Source of the DNA: Corynebacterium auris
GTDB lineage: Bacteria; Actinomycetota; Actinomycetes; Mycobacteriales; Mycobacteriaceae
Direction: 5' to 3'
Length of the DNA stretch: 64,000 nt
Assembly: GCF_030408575.1 (NCBI RefSeq)
Contig: NZ_CP047047.1
Location: 62,001-126,000 of the forward strand
The notes beneath the pieces are model-generated. The model was not told the origin of the DNA. It saw only the letters and a list, made by a program, of their open reading frames with translations, and searched no databases. How positions within the stretch are numbered: the stretch's first letter is position 1; every line of letters begins with the position of its first letter. Positions 43,205 through 52,047 of this stretch are shown here, in pieces. The translations under genes were made by a program, and so were the position numbers.

Positions 43205-44998
43205 CTAGTGGTCTGCGCCGGGGATCGCCTCCTTGTGGTCGCGTACCTTCTCGCCCTCGGCGTAGAGGGGCATGCCCTTTTTGGCCTGGTAGAAAGGCAG
43301 GTTCAAAGGCGCGAGCGGTTCGCGGCCGCGGATCAGGTCGGCGGCCTTCTCGGCCAGCATCATCACGGGGGCGTAGATGTTGCCGTTGGTGATGATCGGC
43401 ATGACGGACGCGTCCACCACGTAAAGCCCCTCGGTGCCGTGGACCCGCATGGTCTCGGGGTCGACGACCGCCATCTCGTCCTCGGCCGGGCCCATCTTCG
43501 CGGTGCACGAGGGATGCAGCGCGGTCTCGCCGTCGTTGCGCACCCACTCGAGAATGTCCTCGTCGGTCTGAACGGCCGAGCCGGGGGAGAACTCGCGGGC
43601 GCCGTGCTCGGCCATCGCGTCGGTGGCCATCAACTCGCGCGCCTTGTGGACCGCCTCGACCCACTCGCGGCGGTCCTGTTCGGTGCGGAGGTAGTTGAAC
43701 AACATCTTGGGCTTGGCGTGTGGGTCGGCCGACTGGATGCGTACCCAGCCCTTCGTGTCTGAAAACATCGGGCCCACGTGCCACTGGAAACCGTGCTTTA
43801 CCTTCGCAGGGGTGCCGTCGTAGCGCACCGCCATGGGCAGGAAGTGGAACATGAGGTTCGGGTAGTCCTCGTCGTCGTTCGAGCGCACGAATCCGCCGGC
43901 CTCGAAGTGGGAGGTGGCTACCGGCCCCTTCTTGGTCAAAAGCCACTGCAGGCCCATCAGCGGCCAGCGCCACTTACGCAGGTACGGCTGGGAGGAGTGC
44001 GGGGTGTCCACCTCGTACTGGATGTAAACCTCCAGGTGATCCTGCAGGTTTTCGCCCACTCCGGGCAGTTCCTTGACTACCTCGATGCCATGCTGCTCCA
44101 GCAGCTCGCGGGGGCCAACGCCCGACAGCTGCAGGAGCTGCGGGGTGTTGATCGCCCCGCCGCACAGGATCACCTTGTCGGCCAAGACGCGGCGCGTGGC
44201 ACCCTTCCACTCGTATTCGACGCCGACGGCCCTGTGGCCGTCGAAAAGCACACGCGTGGTGAAAGCCCTGGTGCGGATGTCGAGGTTCTTCCGGTTCTTC
44301 ACTGGGTGGATGTAGGAGCGTGCTGAGGAGGCGCGGGCGCCGTGCTTAATGTTGCGGTCGAAGGGGGCGAAGCCCTCCTGGCGGTAGCCGTTGACGTCGT
44401 TGGTCAGGTGGTAACCCGCCTCCTGCACGGATTTGAACAGCGCCTGGAACAGGGGAGTGGTGGCCGGCCCGCGGGAGAGGTAGAGCGGGCCGTCGTGGCC
44501 GCGGCGCGGGTCGTTCGGGTCGGCGGCCTTAGCTGTCTCCATCTTGTTGAAGTAGGGCAGGCAGTGCGCGTAATCCCAGTTGCCCATGCCGGGAAGAGCC
44601 CCCCACTTCTCGTAGTCCATGGGATTGCCGCGCTGGAAAATCATGCCGTTGATGGAGCCGGAACCGCCGAGGACCTTGCCGCGGGCGTGGGGGACGCGGC
44701 GGCCGTTCATCTCGGGTTCCGGCTCGGTCTCGTACATCCAGTCGTAGCGCTTGTTGCCGATGGGGAAGGAAAAGCCGGAGGGCATGTGGATGAACAGTTC
44801 CCACAGGGAGTCCATGCGGCCCGCTTCGAGCACCATCACCTGCGTGTCCGCGTCCTCGCTCAGGCGGTTGGCCAGGACTGAACCCGCGGAGCCGCCGCCG
44901 ACAATTACCACGTCGCGGCGGCGATCCTCCACGGTCTCACCCTCAGTGTCGTTGTGGATTTTGGTGAAAACGGAGGACAGAAAACCCCTCAACGCCAT
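43205..44998 (-). CDS. betA: Choline dehydrogenase (GMC oxidoreductase)
   Basis: About 597 aa from ATG 44998 (MALRGFLSS); ATG 45022 and 45019 would add 7-8 residues. The FAD-binding motif is [20 protein letters not shown], followed by the GMC signatures [26 protein letters not shown] and [16 protein letters not shown]. The catalytic His-His region lies in [10 protein letters not shown] and [21 protein letters not shown]. It oxidises choline to betaine aldehyde at the membrane. It diverges from the transporter and aldehyde dehydrogenase genes, completing a choline-to-glycine-betaine osmoprotection locus. Confidence 0.93.
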   Translation of the reverse strand: MALRGFLSSVFTKIHNDTEGETVEDRRRDVVIVGGGSAGSVLANRLSEDADTQVMVLEAGRMDSLWELFIHMPSGFSFPIGNKRYDWMYETEPEPEMNGRRVPHARGKVLGGSGSINGMIFQRGNPMDYEKWGALPGMGNWDYAHCLPYFNKMETAKAADPNDPRRGHDGPLYLSRGPATTPLFQALFKSVQEAGYHLTNDVNGYRQEGFAPFDRNIKHGARASSARSYIHPVKNRKNLDIRTRAFTTRVLFDGHRAVGVEYEWKGATRRVLADKVILCGGAINTPQLLQLSGVGPRELLEQHGIEVVKELPGVGENLQDHLEVYIQYEVDTPHSSQPYLRKWRWPLMGLQWLLTKKGPVATSHFEAGGFVRSNDDEDYPNLMFHFLPMAVRYDGTPAKVKHGFQWHVGPMFSDTKGWVRIQSADPHAKPKMLFNYLRTEQDRREWVEAVHKARELMATDAMAEHGAREFSPGSAVQTDEDILEWVRNDGETALHPSCTAKMGPAEDEMAVVDPETMRVHGTEGLYVVDASVMPIITNGNIYAPVMMLAEKAADLIRGREPLAPLNLPFYQAKKGMPLYAEGEKVRDHKEAIPGADH

Positions 44999-45022
44999 CA
45001 GTTTTTTTCTTCCCTTCATCAC

Positions 45023-45342
45023 GTGGTAGCCGGGGCATCCTGCAGCGGCCGGCGCGCTCTCGTGAGAGCAAAAAGCGGACGCCGTTCAATCATCGGCATC
45101 GCGCACGGCGGCCCACACTACCAGATACGCCGTTGACGTGGCCGAACGGTCGATATTCCTGGCGGCGCCCCAGCTCCTGGTGAAAAAACCTGTGTCCTCT
45201 GTTTTCCTGCGCTGGCGTTTGTGTACCGTTGAAAGGTCGCAGGCTGCCCAAGTCCCCGGTACCGCCGCGGGAGGGACGGGTAGCGTTTACACATTTGCGC
45301 GCGGTCCGCCACCGCGCTGAGGTAAGGAGCCGGGGAACACGT
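45023..45342. promoter_or_regulatory. Divergent promoter region of the betaine locus
   Basis: A 320-bp gap separates betA (minus) from the BCCT gene (plus) and must hold both promoters. AT-richer segments lie at about 45180-45240. I could not identify a convincing palindrome, and no betI regulator gene is present in the window. GTAAGGAGC and GGGGAAC precede ATG 45343. Confidence 0.4.
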
Positions 45343-47532
45343 ATGGGAAGGCCTGAGGGAGAGCAGCCTGTAGGCGAGGGAATCAGCCGTGCGCAACCGG
45401 ATAACCGGCCGGAGGTGATCATCGGGTCCTACCGTGTCGGCAGTGCCGATGCCTACACGCCGGGCGCCGTGGAGGCCCCGAAAGTCAACTGGCCCGTATT
45501 CGTCACTGCAGCTGCGGGCGTGCTGGCCGTCGTGCTGTGGGCGTGGATCGCGCGCGAAGACGCCGCGGAGACGTTGGAGTTGGTGACCGAGTGGATTTCC
45601 ACCAACCTCGGATGGTTTTACATCCTTACCAGCACGGTCGTGGTTGTGTTCGTGATCTGGGTGGCGCTGTCGAGGGTCGGCTCCGTCCGCCTTGGCCCCG
45701 ACCATTCGCGCCCCCAGTTCCGCCTCTTCTCTTGGGCGGCGATGCTGTTCGCGGCGGGCATCGGCGTGGACCTGATGTTCTTCTCCGTGGCGGAGCCCGT
45801 CACGCAGTACCTCGCCCCGCCAACGCTCACTCCGGAGTCGCGCGAGGCCGCCGAACAGGCCGTTGTGTGGGCACTGTTTCATTACGGCATCACGGGGTGG
45901 GCAATGTATGCCCTGATGGGGATGGCCTTCGGCTACTACGCCTACCGGCTCAACATGCCTCTGGCGATCCGCAGTGCGCTCGCACCGCTCGTGGGCAAGC
46001 GGATCCACGGCCCGATCGGGGATGCCGTCGACATCGCGGCCGTGCTCGGCACCGTCTTCGGCATCACCGCCTCGCTGGGTATCGGCGTGGTGCAGCTCAA
46101 CTACGGGCTGAAGCTCATGTTCGGCATCGAGCAGACGGTGGCTGCGCAGATCGCGCTGGTAGCGGTGAGCGTGATCGTCGCGATGTTCTCCGCCGTCTCC
46201 GGGGTGGACAAGGGCATTAAAATGCTCAGCGAAATTAACGTGTTGCTCGCCTTCCTGCTCATGGCATGGGTGGTTTTCGCCGGAAAGACCGCCTTCCTCT
46301 TTGACGCGCTGGTTATGAACATCGGAGACTACATCTCCAGGTTCCCGAGCATGACCATGCAGACGTTCGCCTACGCCGAGGACCAGGAGGCGGTCAACGC
46401 CTGGCTATCCAGCTGGACGCTGTTTTTCTGGGCGTGGTGGGTCGCGTGGGCGCCTTTCGTAGGCCTGTTTCTGGCCCGCATCTCGCGAGGGCGCTCGCTG
46501 CGCCAGTTCGTCGTCGGCGTGCTCACCATCCCGTTTCTTTTCATCCTCGCCTGGATGAGCTTCTTCGGTAACTCCGCACTTGACCGAGTGATCAATGAAA
46601 GGGACACCGCCTTCGGCGAGACCACCGTCGCCGCCCCGGAGCAAGGCTTCTACGACTTGCTCGCGGCTTACCCCGGAGCGACCTTCCTCATCGGGCTGGC
46701 CACGCTGATTGGCCTGCTGCTTTACATCACCTCGGCCGACTCCGGCGCCCTAGTGCTGTCCAACTTTACCTCGCGGATTACGGACAGCCGCCAGGACGGC
46801 GGGATCATCTCCCGCATTTTCTGGTCTGTACTCGTCGGCGTGCTGACGGTAGTGCTCCTGCAGATCGACGGCGTTGCCACCGTCCAGTCCGCGACGGTGG
46901 TCATGGGCCTGCCCTTCGCCTTTGTGATGTATGGCATCATGCTCGGCCTGGTGCGCTGCTTCCGGCTCGAGGCGTCCCAGAATGACGCGCGCCTGGTCTC
47001 CCTGCACGGCGCGATGTCGGGCCGGACGGGCACGGACGGCCAGCCCCAGAGCTGGCGCCAGCGCCTGCGCCGCGCCTCCACGTGGCCCAGCGCGAGCCAC
47101 GCCCAGGAGTACCTGGAGCGCGTGGGCAGGCCAGCCCTCGAGCAGGTCACGGACGAGCTGGAAAAGCAGGGCATCGAGGCTGTGCTGGTCAGCAGCCCCG
47201 TCGCTGGTCTGGGCGTGTCCCAGCTCGACCTCACCGTGGCGCTCGGCACTGAGCAGGACTTCCGCTACCAGATCTATCCGGTGGAGTATCCAGTGCCCTC
47301 GTTCACGCGCAACGCCGGCGACGGGGAGGTGTACTACCGCCTGGAGGTGTTCGACCGGACGGGATCGCTGGGCTACGACGTCTTCGGGTACACACAGAAC
47401 CAACTGATCAACAACGTGCTCGACCTCTACGAGCGACACCTCGAGTTCCTGCACATCCAACGTGATCTGCCCGGCACCTCCGACGTCACGGACGGGGTGG
47501 AGCCCGCTCGCGAGTGGTCCGAGGACGCGTAA
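45343..47532 (+). CDS. betT: BCCT-family choline/betaine transporter with long C-terminal domain
   Basis: A 729-aa transporter with 12 helices. Family marks are MLFAAGIGVDLMFFSVAEPVTQY in TM3 (the usual GIGIGLLFWGVAEP glycine stretch), ALFHYGITGWAMYALMGMAFGYYAYR, and the aromatic substrate box WTLFFWAWWVAWAPFVGLFLARISRGR in TM8. The C-terminal cytoplasmic domain of about 190 residues (after about 540) is typical of E. coli BetT-type proteins, where it senses osmotic stress; BetP has a shorter one. With BetA and BetB adjacent, choline is the likely substrate. Confidence 0.88.
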   Translation: MGRPEGEQPVGEGISRAQPDNRPEVIIGSYRVGSADAYTPGAVEAPKVNWPVFVTAAAGVLAVVLWAWIAREDAAETLELVTEWISTNLGWFYILTSTVVVVFVIWVALSRVGSVRLGPDHSRPQFRLFSWAAMLFAAGIGVDLMFFSVAEPVTQYLAPPTLTPESREAAEQAVVWALFHYGITGWAMYALMGMAFGYYAYRLNMPLAIRSALAPLVGKRIHGPIGDAVDIAAVLGTVFGITASLGIGVVQLNYGLKLMFGIEQTVAAQIALVAVSVIVAMFSAVSGVDKGIKMLSEINVLLAFLLMAWVVFAGKTAFLFDALVMNIGDYISRFPSMTMQTFAYAEDQEAVNAWLSSWTLFFWAWWVAWAPFVGLFLARISRGRSLRQFVVGVLTIPFLFILAWMSFFGNSALDRVINERDTAFGETTVAAPEQGFYDLLAAYPGATFLIGLATLIGLLLYITSADSGALVLSNFTSRITDSRQDGGIISRIFWSVLVGVLTVVLLQIDGVATVQSATVVMGLPFAFVMYGIMLGLVRCFRLEASQNDARLVSLHGAMSGRTGTDGQPQSWRQRLRRASTWPSASHAQEYLERVGRPALEQVTDELEKQGIEAVLVSSPVAGLGVSQLDLTVALGTEQDFRYQIYPVEYPVPSFTRNAGDGEVYYRLEVFDRTGSLGYDVFGYTQNQLINNVLDLYERHLEFLHIQRDLPGTSDVTDGVEPAREWSEDA

Positions 47533-47611
47533 CCGGCCCGATTCGTACCCTGGAGTGGTGTGGCAGGACGTGCCATACCGATCAACCCCGGACTGACTGG
47601 AGTACTTAATT

Positions 47612-49174
47612 TTGACCCCTCTTATCGATCCGACGTCAGAGCTGCTGCGCGGCACCCTCACAGATGGCGCCCCGGCGTCGCTCTTTATCGGCGGCGAGTG
47701 GCAGGCCGCGTCAAGCGGCGAGACCCGCACCATCGTCAACCCCGCGGACGGCTCGACCGTCGGAGCCGTCTCAGAGGCAGGCGAGGAGGACACACTCCGC
47801 GCGATCAAGGTCGCGCGCGAGGCCTTTGACAAGGGCGAGTGGTCGGCCGTGCCCGCCATGGAGCGCGGCAAACTGCTCCTGCGCGTCGCCGAGATGATCC
47901 GTGAGCACTCCGAGGAACTGGCCGCCGCGGAGTCGGCCGACACGGGGAAGCGCTACGCGGAATCCCTGATCGACATGGACGACATCGCGGGCGCCTTCGA
48001 CTACTTCGGCACCCTCGCCTCGCACGAGGCGGGCAGGGTGGTGGACCCGGGCAGCGACACGGTGCGTTCGCGTATCGACGCGGAACCCGTGGGCGTGTGC
48101 GCCCTCATCACCCCGTGGAACTACCCGCTGCTGCAGGTCAGCTGGAAGGTCGCCCCGGCGCTGGCGGCCGGCAACACCTTCGTGCTCAAGCCGGCCGAGC
48201 TCACCCCGCACACCGCGATGATGCTTATGACCATCTTGGAGCGCGCTGGCCTGCCCGCCGGGGTGGGCAACCTCATCACCGGCGCGGGCGCGGCCTGCGG
48301 CAACCCGCTGAGCCAGCACCCGGACGTGGACATGGTCTCCTTCACAGGCGGGCTGGCGACCGGGAGGATCATTGCGAAAAACGCCGCCGAGACCGTCAAG
48401 CGCGCGGCGCTTGAACTGGGCGGAAAGAACCCCAACGTCATCTTCGCCGACGCGGATTTCGACACGGCCGTGGACAACGCCATGACCGGAGGGTTTTTCC
48501 ACTCCGGGCAGGTGTGTTCGGCAGGCTCGCGCATCGTTGTGGAAGAAAGCATCCACGACGCGTTCGTCGCGGAGTTGGCCAAGCGCACCGCGCTGATCAA
48601 GATCGGGGGCCCGCGCGACAGCGTCGCCGAGACCGGCCCGTTGATCTCGTCCGCACACCGCGACAAGGTCGCCGCCTACGTAGATACGGCCCGCGAGCAG
48701 GGCGCAAAGGTGCTCACCGGAGGGCGTACACCCACCGCCGAGGACAACACGGGCGGCCACGGCACAGGCGAGACCGACCTCACCGCCGGGGTGTACTACT
48801 TGCCCACCATCCTGGACAACTGCACCCGCGAGATGGATTGCGTCCACGACGAGGCATTCGGGCCCGTGGTGACCATCGAGACCTTCACCACCGAGGAGGA
48901 GGCGGTCGAGATTGCCAACGATACCGAGTACGGGCTGGCCGGTGCTGTGTGGACTACCGACGCCGGGAAGGCGGAGCGCGTCGCGCGCAAGCTGCGCCAC
49001 GGCACCATCTGGATCAACGACTTCCACCCCTACCTGCCGCAGGCCGAGTGGGGAGGAATGAAGCAGTCCGGCAACGGCCGGGAACTGGGCCCCACCGGGC
49101 TTGCCGAGTACCAGGAACACAAGCACGTGTACACGAACCTCGCGCCGGGTGTAACCGGCCAGTTCAAGGGGTAG
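47612..49174 (+). CDS. betB: Betaine aldehyde dehydrogenase
   Basis: A 520-aa NAD(P)-dependent aldehyde dehydrogenase starting at TTG 47612 with GGAG 9 nt upstream. Motifs are ALITPWNYPLLQVSWKVAPALAAGNTFVLKPAELTP (cofactor site), VSFTGGLATGR, catalytic Glu in ALELGGKNPNVIF, and catalytic Cys in FFHSGQVCSAGSRI. The C-terminal EWGGMKQSGNGRELGPTGLAEYQEHKHVYTN is typical of betaine aldehyde dehydrogenases. It completes choline oxidation to glycine betaine and lies 79 nt after the transporter, probably in the same operon. Confidence 0.92.
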   Translation: MTPLIDPTSELLRGTLTDGAPASLFIGGEWQAASSGETRTIVNPADGSTVGAVSEAGEEDTLRAIKVAREAFDKGEWSAVPAMERGKLLLRVAEMIREHSEELAAAESADTGKRYAESLIDMDDIAGAFDYFGTLASHEAGRVVDPGSDTVRSRIDAEPVGVCALITPWNYPLLQVSWKVAPALAAGNTFVLKPAELTPHTAMMLMTILERAGLPAGVGNLITGAGAACGNPLSQHPDVDMVSFTGGLATGRIIAKNAAETVKRAALELGGKNPNVIFADADFDTAVDNAMTGGFFHSGQVCSAGSRIVVEESIHDAFVAELAKRTALIKIGGPRDSVAETGPLISSAHRDKVAAYVDTAREQGAKVLTGGRTPTAEDNTGGHGTGETDLTAGVYYLPTILDNCTREMDCVHDEAFGPVVTIETFTTEEEAVEIANDTEYGLAGAVWTTDAGKAERVARKLRHGTIWINDFHPYLPQAEWGGMKQSGNGRELGPTGLAEYQEHKHVYTNLAPGVTGQFKG

Positions 49175-49296
49175 CCGGAGGCGTGCGGGAAGCGCACCGC
49201 GGCCACTCCGGCAGCGGTAGCTCGGCGGCTCCCACGCTCAGGGGCGGGTCGAGGCTTCTCCTCAGTCCAGAGGCGTGCCCGTGGGAAGCGCGCCAC

Positions 49297-50583
49297 CTAC
49301 CGCGAGGAGCGGATCGTCAGCGCGAGCGCGGCCGCGAGGACGCAGGCGACGGTGCACGCCTGGTACAGGCCGGGGTAGCCGCCGAGGAAGCGCAGCGCCG
49401 TGGCGGCAAGGAGGCCGGCGAGCATGTTCGCGATGCCTTGGGCGAGGGTCATGATGGAGACGTCGCGGGCGCGATTGAGCTTCGACGGCAGTGACTCGTT
49501 GATGGTGGCCTGCTCCACCGCGGACCACAAACCCCACGCCAGGCCCAGCACGGCGGCGGCCACCACCACGGTGCCAACGCCCGCGGCGAAGGTCATGAGG
49601 ACGGTGGCCAGCCCCATGGTCAGGGCGGCGACGATGAGGAACACGCGGCGCCTTTCCAGCCTGTCGGAGAGCACGCCGGTCACCGCGGCGGCGGCCATGG
49701 TGACCGCGGCGAAAACGACGGTGAGGATGAGCACCCACGTGTCCGGGTCGCTCACACCGATGTGGTCGCGCAGGTAGTACAGCAGGTAAAACAGCGCGGT
49801 GTACTGCGTGGCGTGCATGACAAAGCGCGTGACAAAGACCGTCCAGTAGTTGCGGTAGGCACCCGCCGGGAGGGCTTCGGTCGCGTTTTCGTCGCCGTCG
49901 GTGCCGCCGCCGCTGCTGAAGACGAGGGCACCGAGCTCCGCCTGCTGGTCGAGCGTGGAGTGGTGCACTGCCGGGTCGATGGCGCCGCGCCCGAAGCCCA
50001 GCTGGATCACCAGCCAGGGGAACACGGCGGCGATGATGATGTAGGCCCAGGTGAGGTCCACGAGGCTGGCCACCGCTGTGCCACCGACGAGCCCGAGGAC
50101 GTAGGTCACGCCCAACACGCTCGAGATCGCCCCGAAGCGCTTTTGCGGCACCACGTCGGCGGTGATGGTGAACAGGTTGTTCGTCATGAAGGCCACGAAG
50201 CACTGCACCAGGCACCACAGCACCACCAAAGGCCAGTAGCCGGGGGTTGTGGACATCGCGAGCATGCCTATCGACGCCAACGGGACCGCAAGGAGGATCC
50301 ACGGGAAGCGCTTGCCCCAGCGCCGCGCCATCCCAGAGGCGTTGGACAGCCGCGAGCGGTCCGAGATCAGGCCGACGACCAGGCTCGCCACCACCGCGGT
50401 GGCACCGCCGCAGATCATCAGCAGCGCGAGGGCGCCCTCGTAGTCGTCGGGGCGCACCGCGATCATCTGGTTGGCCAGAAGGAGCTGGGAGGGGGCGACC
50501 CACACGAGGCAGGTGCCGAAGTAGGCCAGCGCGAACTTGCGGAAAAACGCCCCCGGTTCGCGCTGCGCGACGGTTGTTGCCAT
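49297..50583 (-). CDS. MFS transporter linked to a beta-glucosidase
   Basis: A 428-aa, 12-helix major facilitator protein. The motif A-like loops are LVVGLISDRSRLSNASGMARRWGKRFPWILLA and GVLSDRLERRRVFLIVAA. Its start (ATG 50583) is 14 nt after the GH1 stop, so the two form an operon; a role in uptake of beta-glucosides or export of a related product is an inference from this pairing. An upstream extension of the frame only runs antisense-like through the GH1 gene and is not coding. Confidence 0.82.
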   Translation of the reverse strand: MATTVAQREPGAFFRKFALAYFGTCLVWVAPSQLLLANQMIAVRPDDYEGALALLMICGGATAVVASLVVGLISDRSRLSNASGMARRWGKRFPWILLAVPLASIGMLAMSTTPGYWPLVVLWCLVQCFVAFMTNNLFTITADVVPQKRFGAISSVLGVTYVLGLVGGTAVASLVDLTWAYIIIAAVFPWLVIQLGFGRGAIDPAVHHSTLDQQAELGALVFSSGGGTDGDENATEALPAGAYRNYWTVFVTRFVMHATQYTALFYLLYYLRDHIGVSDPDTWVLILTVVFAAVTMAAAAVTGVLSDRLERRRVFLIVAALTMGLATVLMTFAAGVGTVVVAAAVLGLAWGLWSAVEQATINESLPSKLNRARDVSIMTLAQGIANMLAGLLAATALRFLGGYPGLYQACTVACVLAAALALTIRSSR

Positions 50584-50597
50584 GGCGCCGGCCCCGC

Positions 50598-51959
50598 CTA
50601 CTCCGCGCCCAGGGTGTTCTTGGCCGTGGGCTCGCGGTAGGTCGCCTCGATCTCGGGCGTGATGGCGCCCGCGCGGTTGAGGTCGCGCAGCATGTAGCCG
50701 GCTGGCTTGACGTGGCGGTCGAGGTTGTCGTCGAGCGCCACCACACCGAAGTGTTGCGCCATGCCCTCGGACCACTCCCAGTTGTCCACGAAGCACCAGT
50801 GGTAGTAGCGCTCCACGGGCGCGGCCTTTTGCTCGGCGCCGTCGCGCGAGGGCAGGCCCGCGTTGAGGCGGGCGAGCTCCTCCAGGTGGTCGAGGACGAA
50901 GCCGCAGCGGAAGGACTCGCTGTTGTCGGCGGTGCCGTTTTCCGTGATCCAGATGGGCAGCCCGTACTCGCGGGCGAGCGGCGCGGAGACCTCGACAATG
51001 CCGCGCGGGTAGATCTCCCACCCGAGGTCGTTGGTGGGGCGGTTCGGGAATGTGGCGTCGTTTAGCCCCTTGACCGCGGTGCGCGAGTAGTAGTTGATGG
51101 CGATGGCGTCGGCGTAGACCCCCTCGGGCGTGAATCCCTCGGGCAGGGCGCGCGGGCGCCCGAGGACGGGGTCGAACACGCCGCGGTAAAAGGCCTTCTC
51201 CAGCGCGCCCTGGAAGAGGTATTCCACCAGCGGGGTGAGAGCCCGGTGCAGCGGGTTCGCCCGGTTGGCGGGGGCGAAGACGCGCTTGTGGTGGGCGAAG
51301 GTCACTTTCGCGTTATCCACGCGCTCGTGGATGAGCTCGTAGGCCTGCAGGTGGGCCGCGGCCATGTTCTGCAGGCAGGTGCGCACGGCGCGGTAGCCGC
51401 CGCGGCCGGGTGGGGTGGAGCCGAAGAGGTAGGCCTCGGTGGCGAAGACGTTGGGTTCGTTGATGGTCACCCAGTCGCTGACGATGTCGCCGAGTTCGTC
51501 GAGCACCCGGTTGACGTAGCGGAGGTACAGGGCGACGACCTCCGGGCTGGTCCACCCGCCGCGGCGCTCCAGCCAGAGCGGCTGCCCGAAGTGGTGGAGG
51601 GTGACCAATGGTTCGATTCCCCTGCTTTTCAGGTCGCGGTACTCCTGCGCGTAGCGGGCCAGAGCCTGCTCGTCGAACTCCCCGGGGTGCGGCTCCACGC
51701 GCGACCATTCCACGCCGACGCGGGCGATGGGGTACTCGAGGCGCTCCATGAGCTCGTTGTCCTCCCGCCACCGCCGCCAGTGGTCGGTGGTGGGCTCGGG
51801 GGTGGTGCCGTCGGCGATGTTGCCGGCGGCTGCCCATTCGCTCCAGTTGCTGGGCTGCGGCGAGCCCTCGATCTGCAACCCGGCGGAGGCGGTGCCGATC
51901 TTCATGCCGCCGAGCGGGATCCCGGCCGGGTCGGTGTGTGTCCTCGGGGTGGTGGCCAT
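50598..51959 (-). CDS. GH1 family beta-glucosidase
   Basis: A 453-aa TIM-barrel glycoside hydrolase. The acid/base is Glu168 in VTINEPN and the nucleophile Glu340 in IWITENGTADN, both canonical for GH1. The N-terminal start (KIGTASAGLQIEGS) and the C-terminal HWCFVDNWEWSEGMAQHFGVVALD block are typical. There is no signal peptide, so it hydrolyses beta-glucosides or phospho-beta-glucosides in the cytoplasm. It leads a two-gene operon with an MFS transporter, which argues for unphosphorylated substrates. Confidence 0.92.
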   Translation of the reverse strand: MATTPRTHTDPAGIPLGGMKIGTASAGLQIEGSPQPSNWSEWAAAGNIADGTTPEPTTDHWRRWREDNELMERLEYPIARVGVEWSRVEPHPGEFDEQALARYAQEYRDLKSRGIEPLVTLHHFGQPLWLERRGGWTSPEVVALYLRYVNRVLDELGDIVSDWVTINEPNVFATEAYLFGSTPPGRGGYRAVRTCLQNMAAAHLQAYELIHERVDNAKVTFAHHKRVFAPANRANPLHRALTPLVEYLFQGALEKAFYRGVFDPVLGRPRALPEGFTPEGVYADAIAINYYSRTAVKGLNDATFPNRPTNDLGWEIYPRGIVEVSAPLAREYGLPIWITENGTADNSESFRCGFVLDHLEELARLNAGLPSRDGAEQKAAPVERYYHWCFVDNWEWSEGMAQHFGVVALDDNLDRHVKPAGYMLRDLNRAGAITPEIEATYREPTAKNTLGAE

Positions 51960-52047
51960 GGGCCAAGGGTAGCGGGCGCCGTGGTGCGCCGCGGGCGTTT
52001 CCGGGCGGCTTTTTCGCGCCGGAAATAAATAGCGGGGGTAAAGCGCC

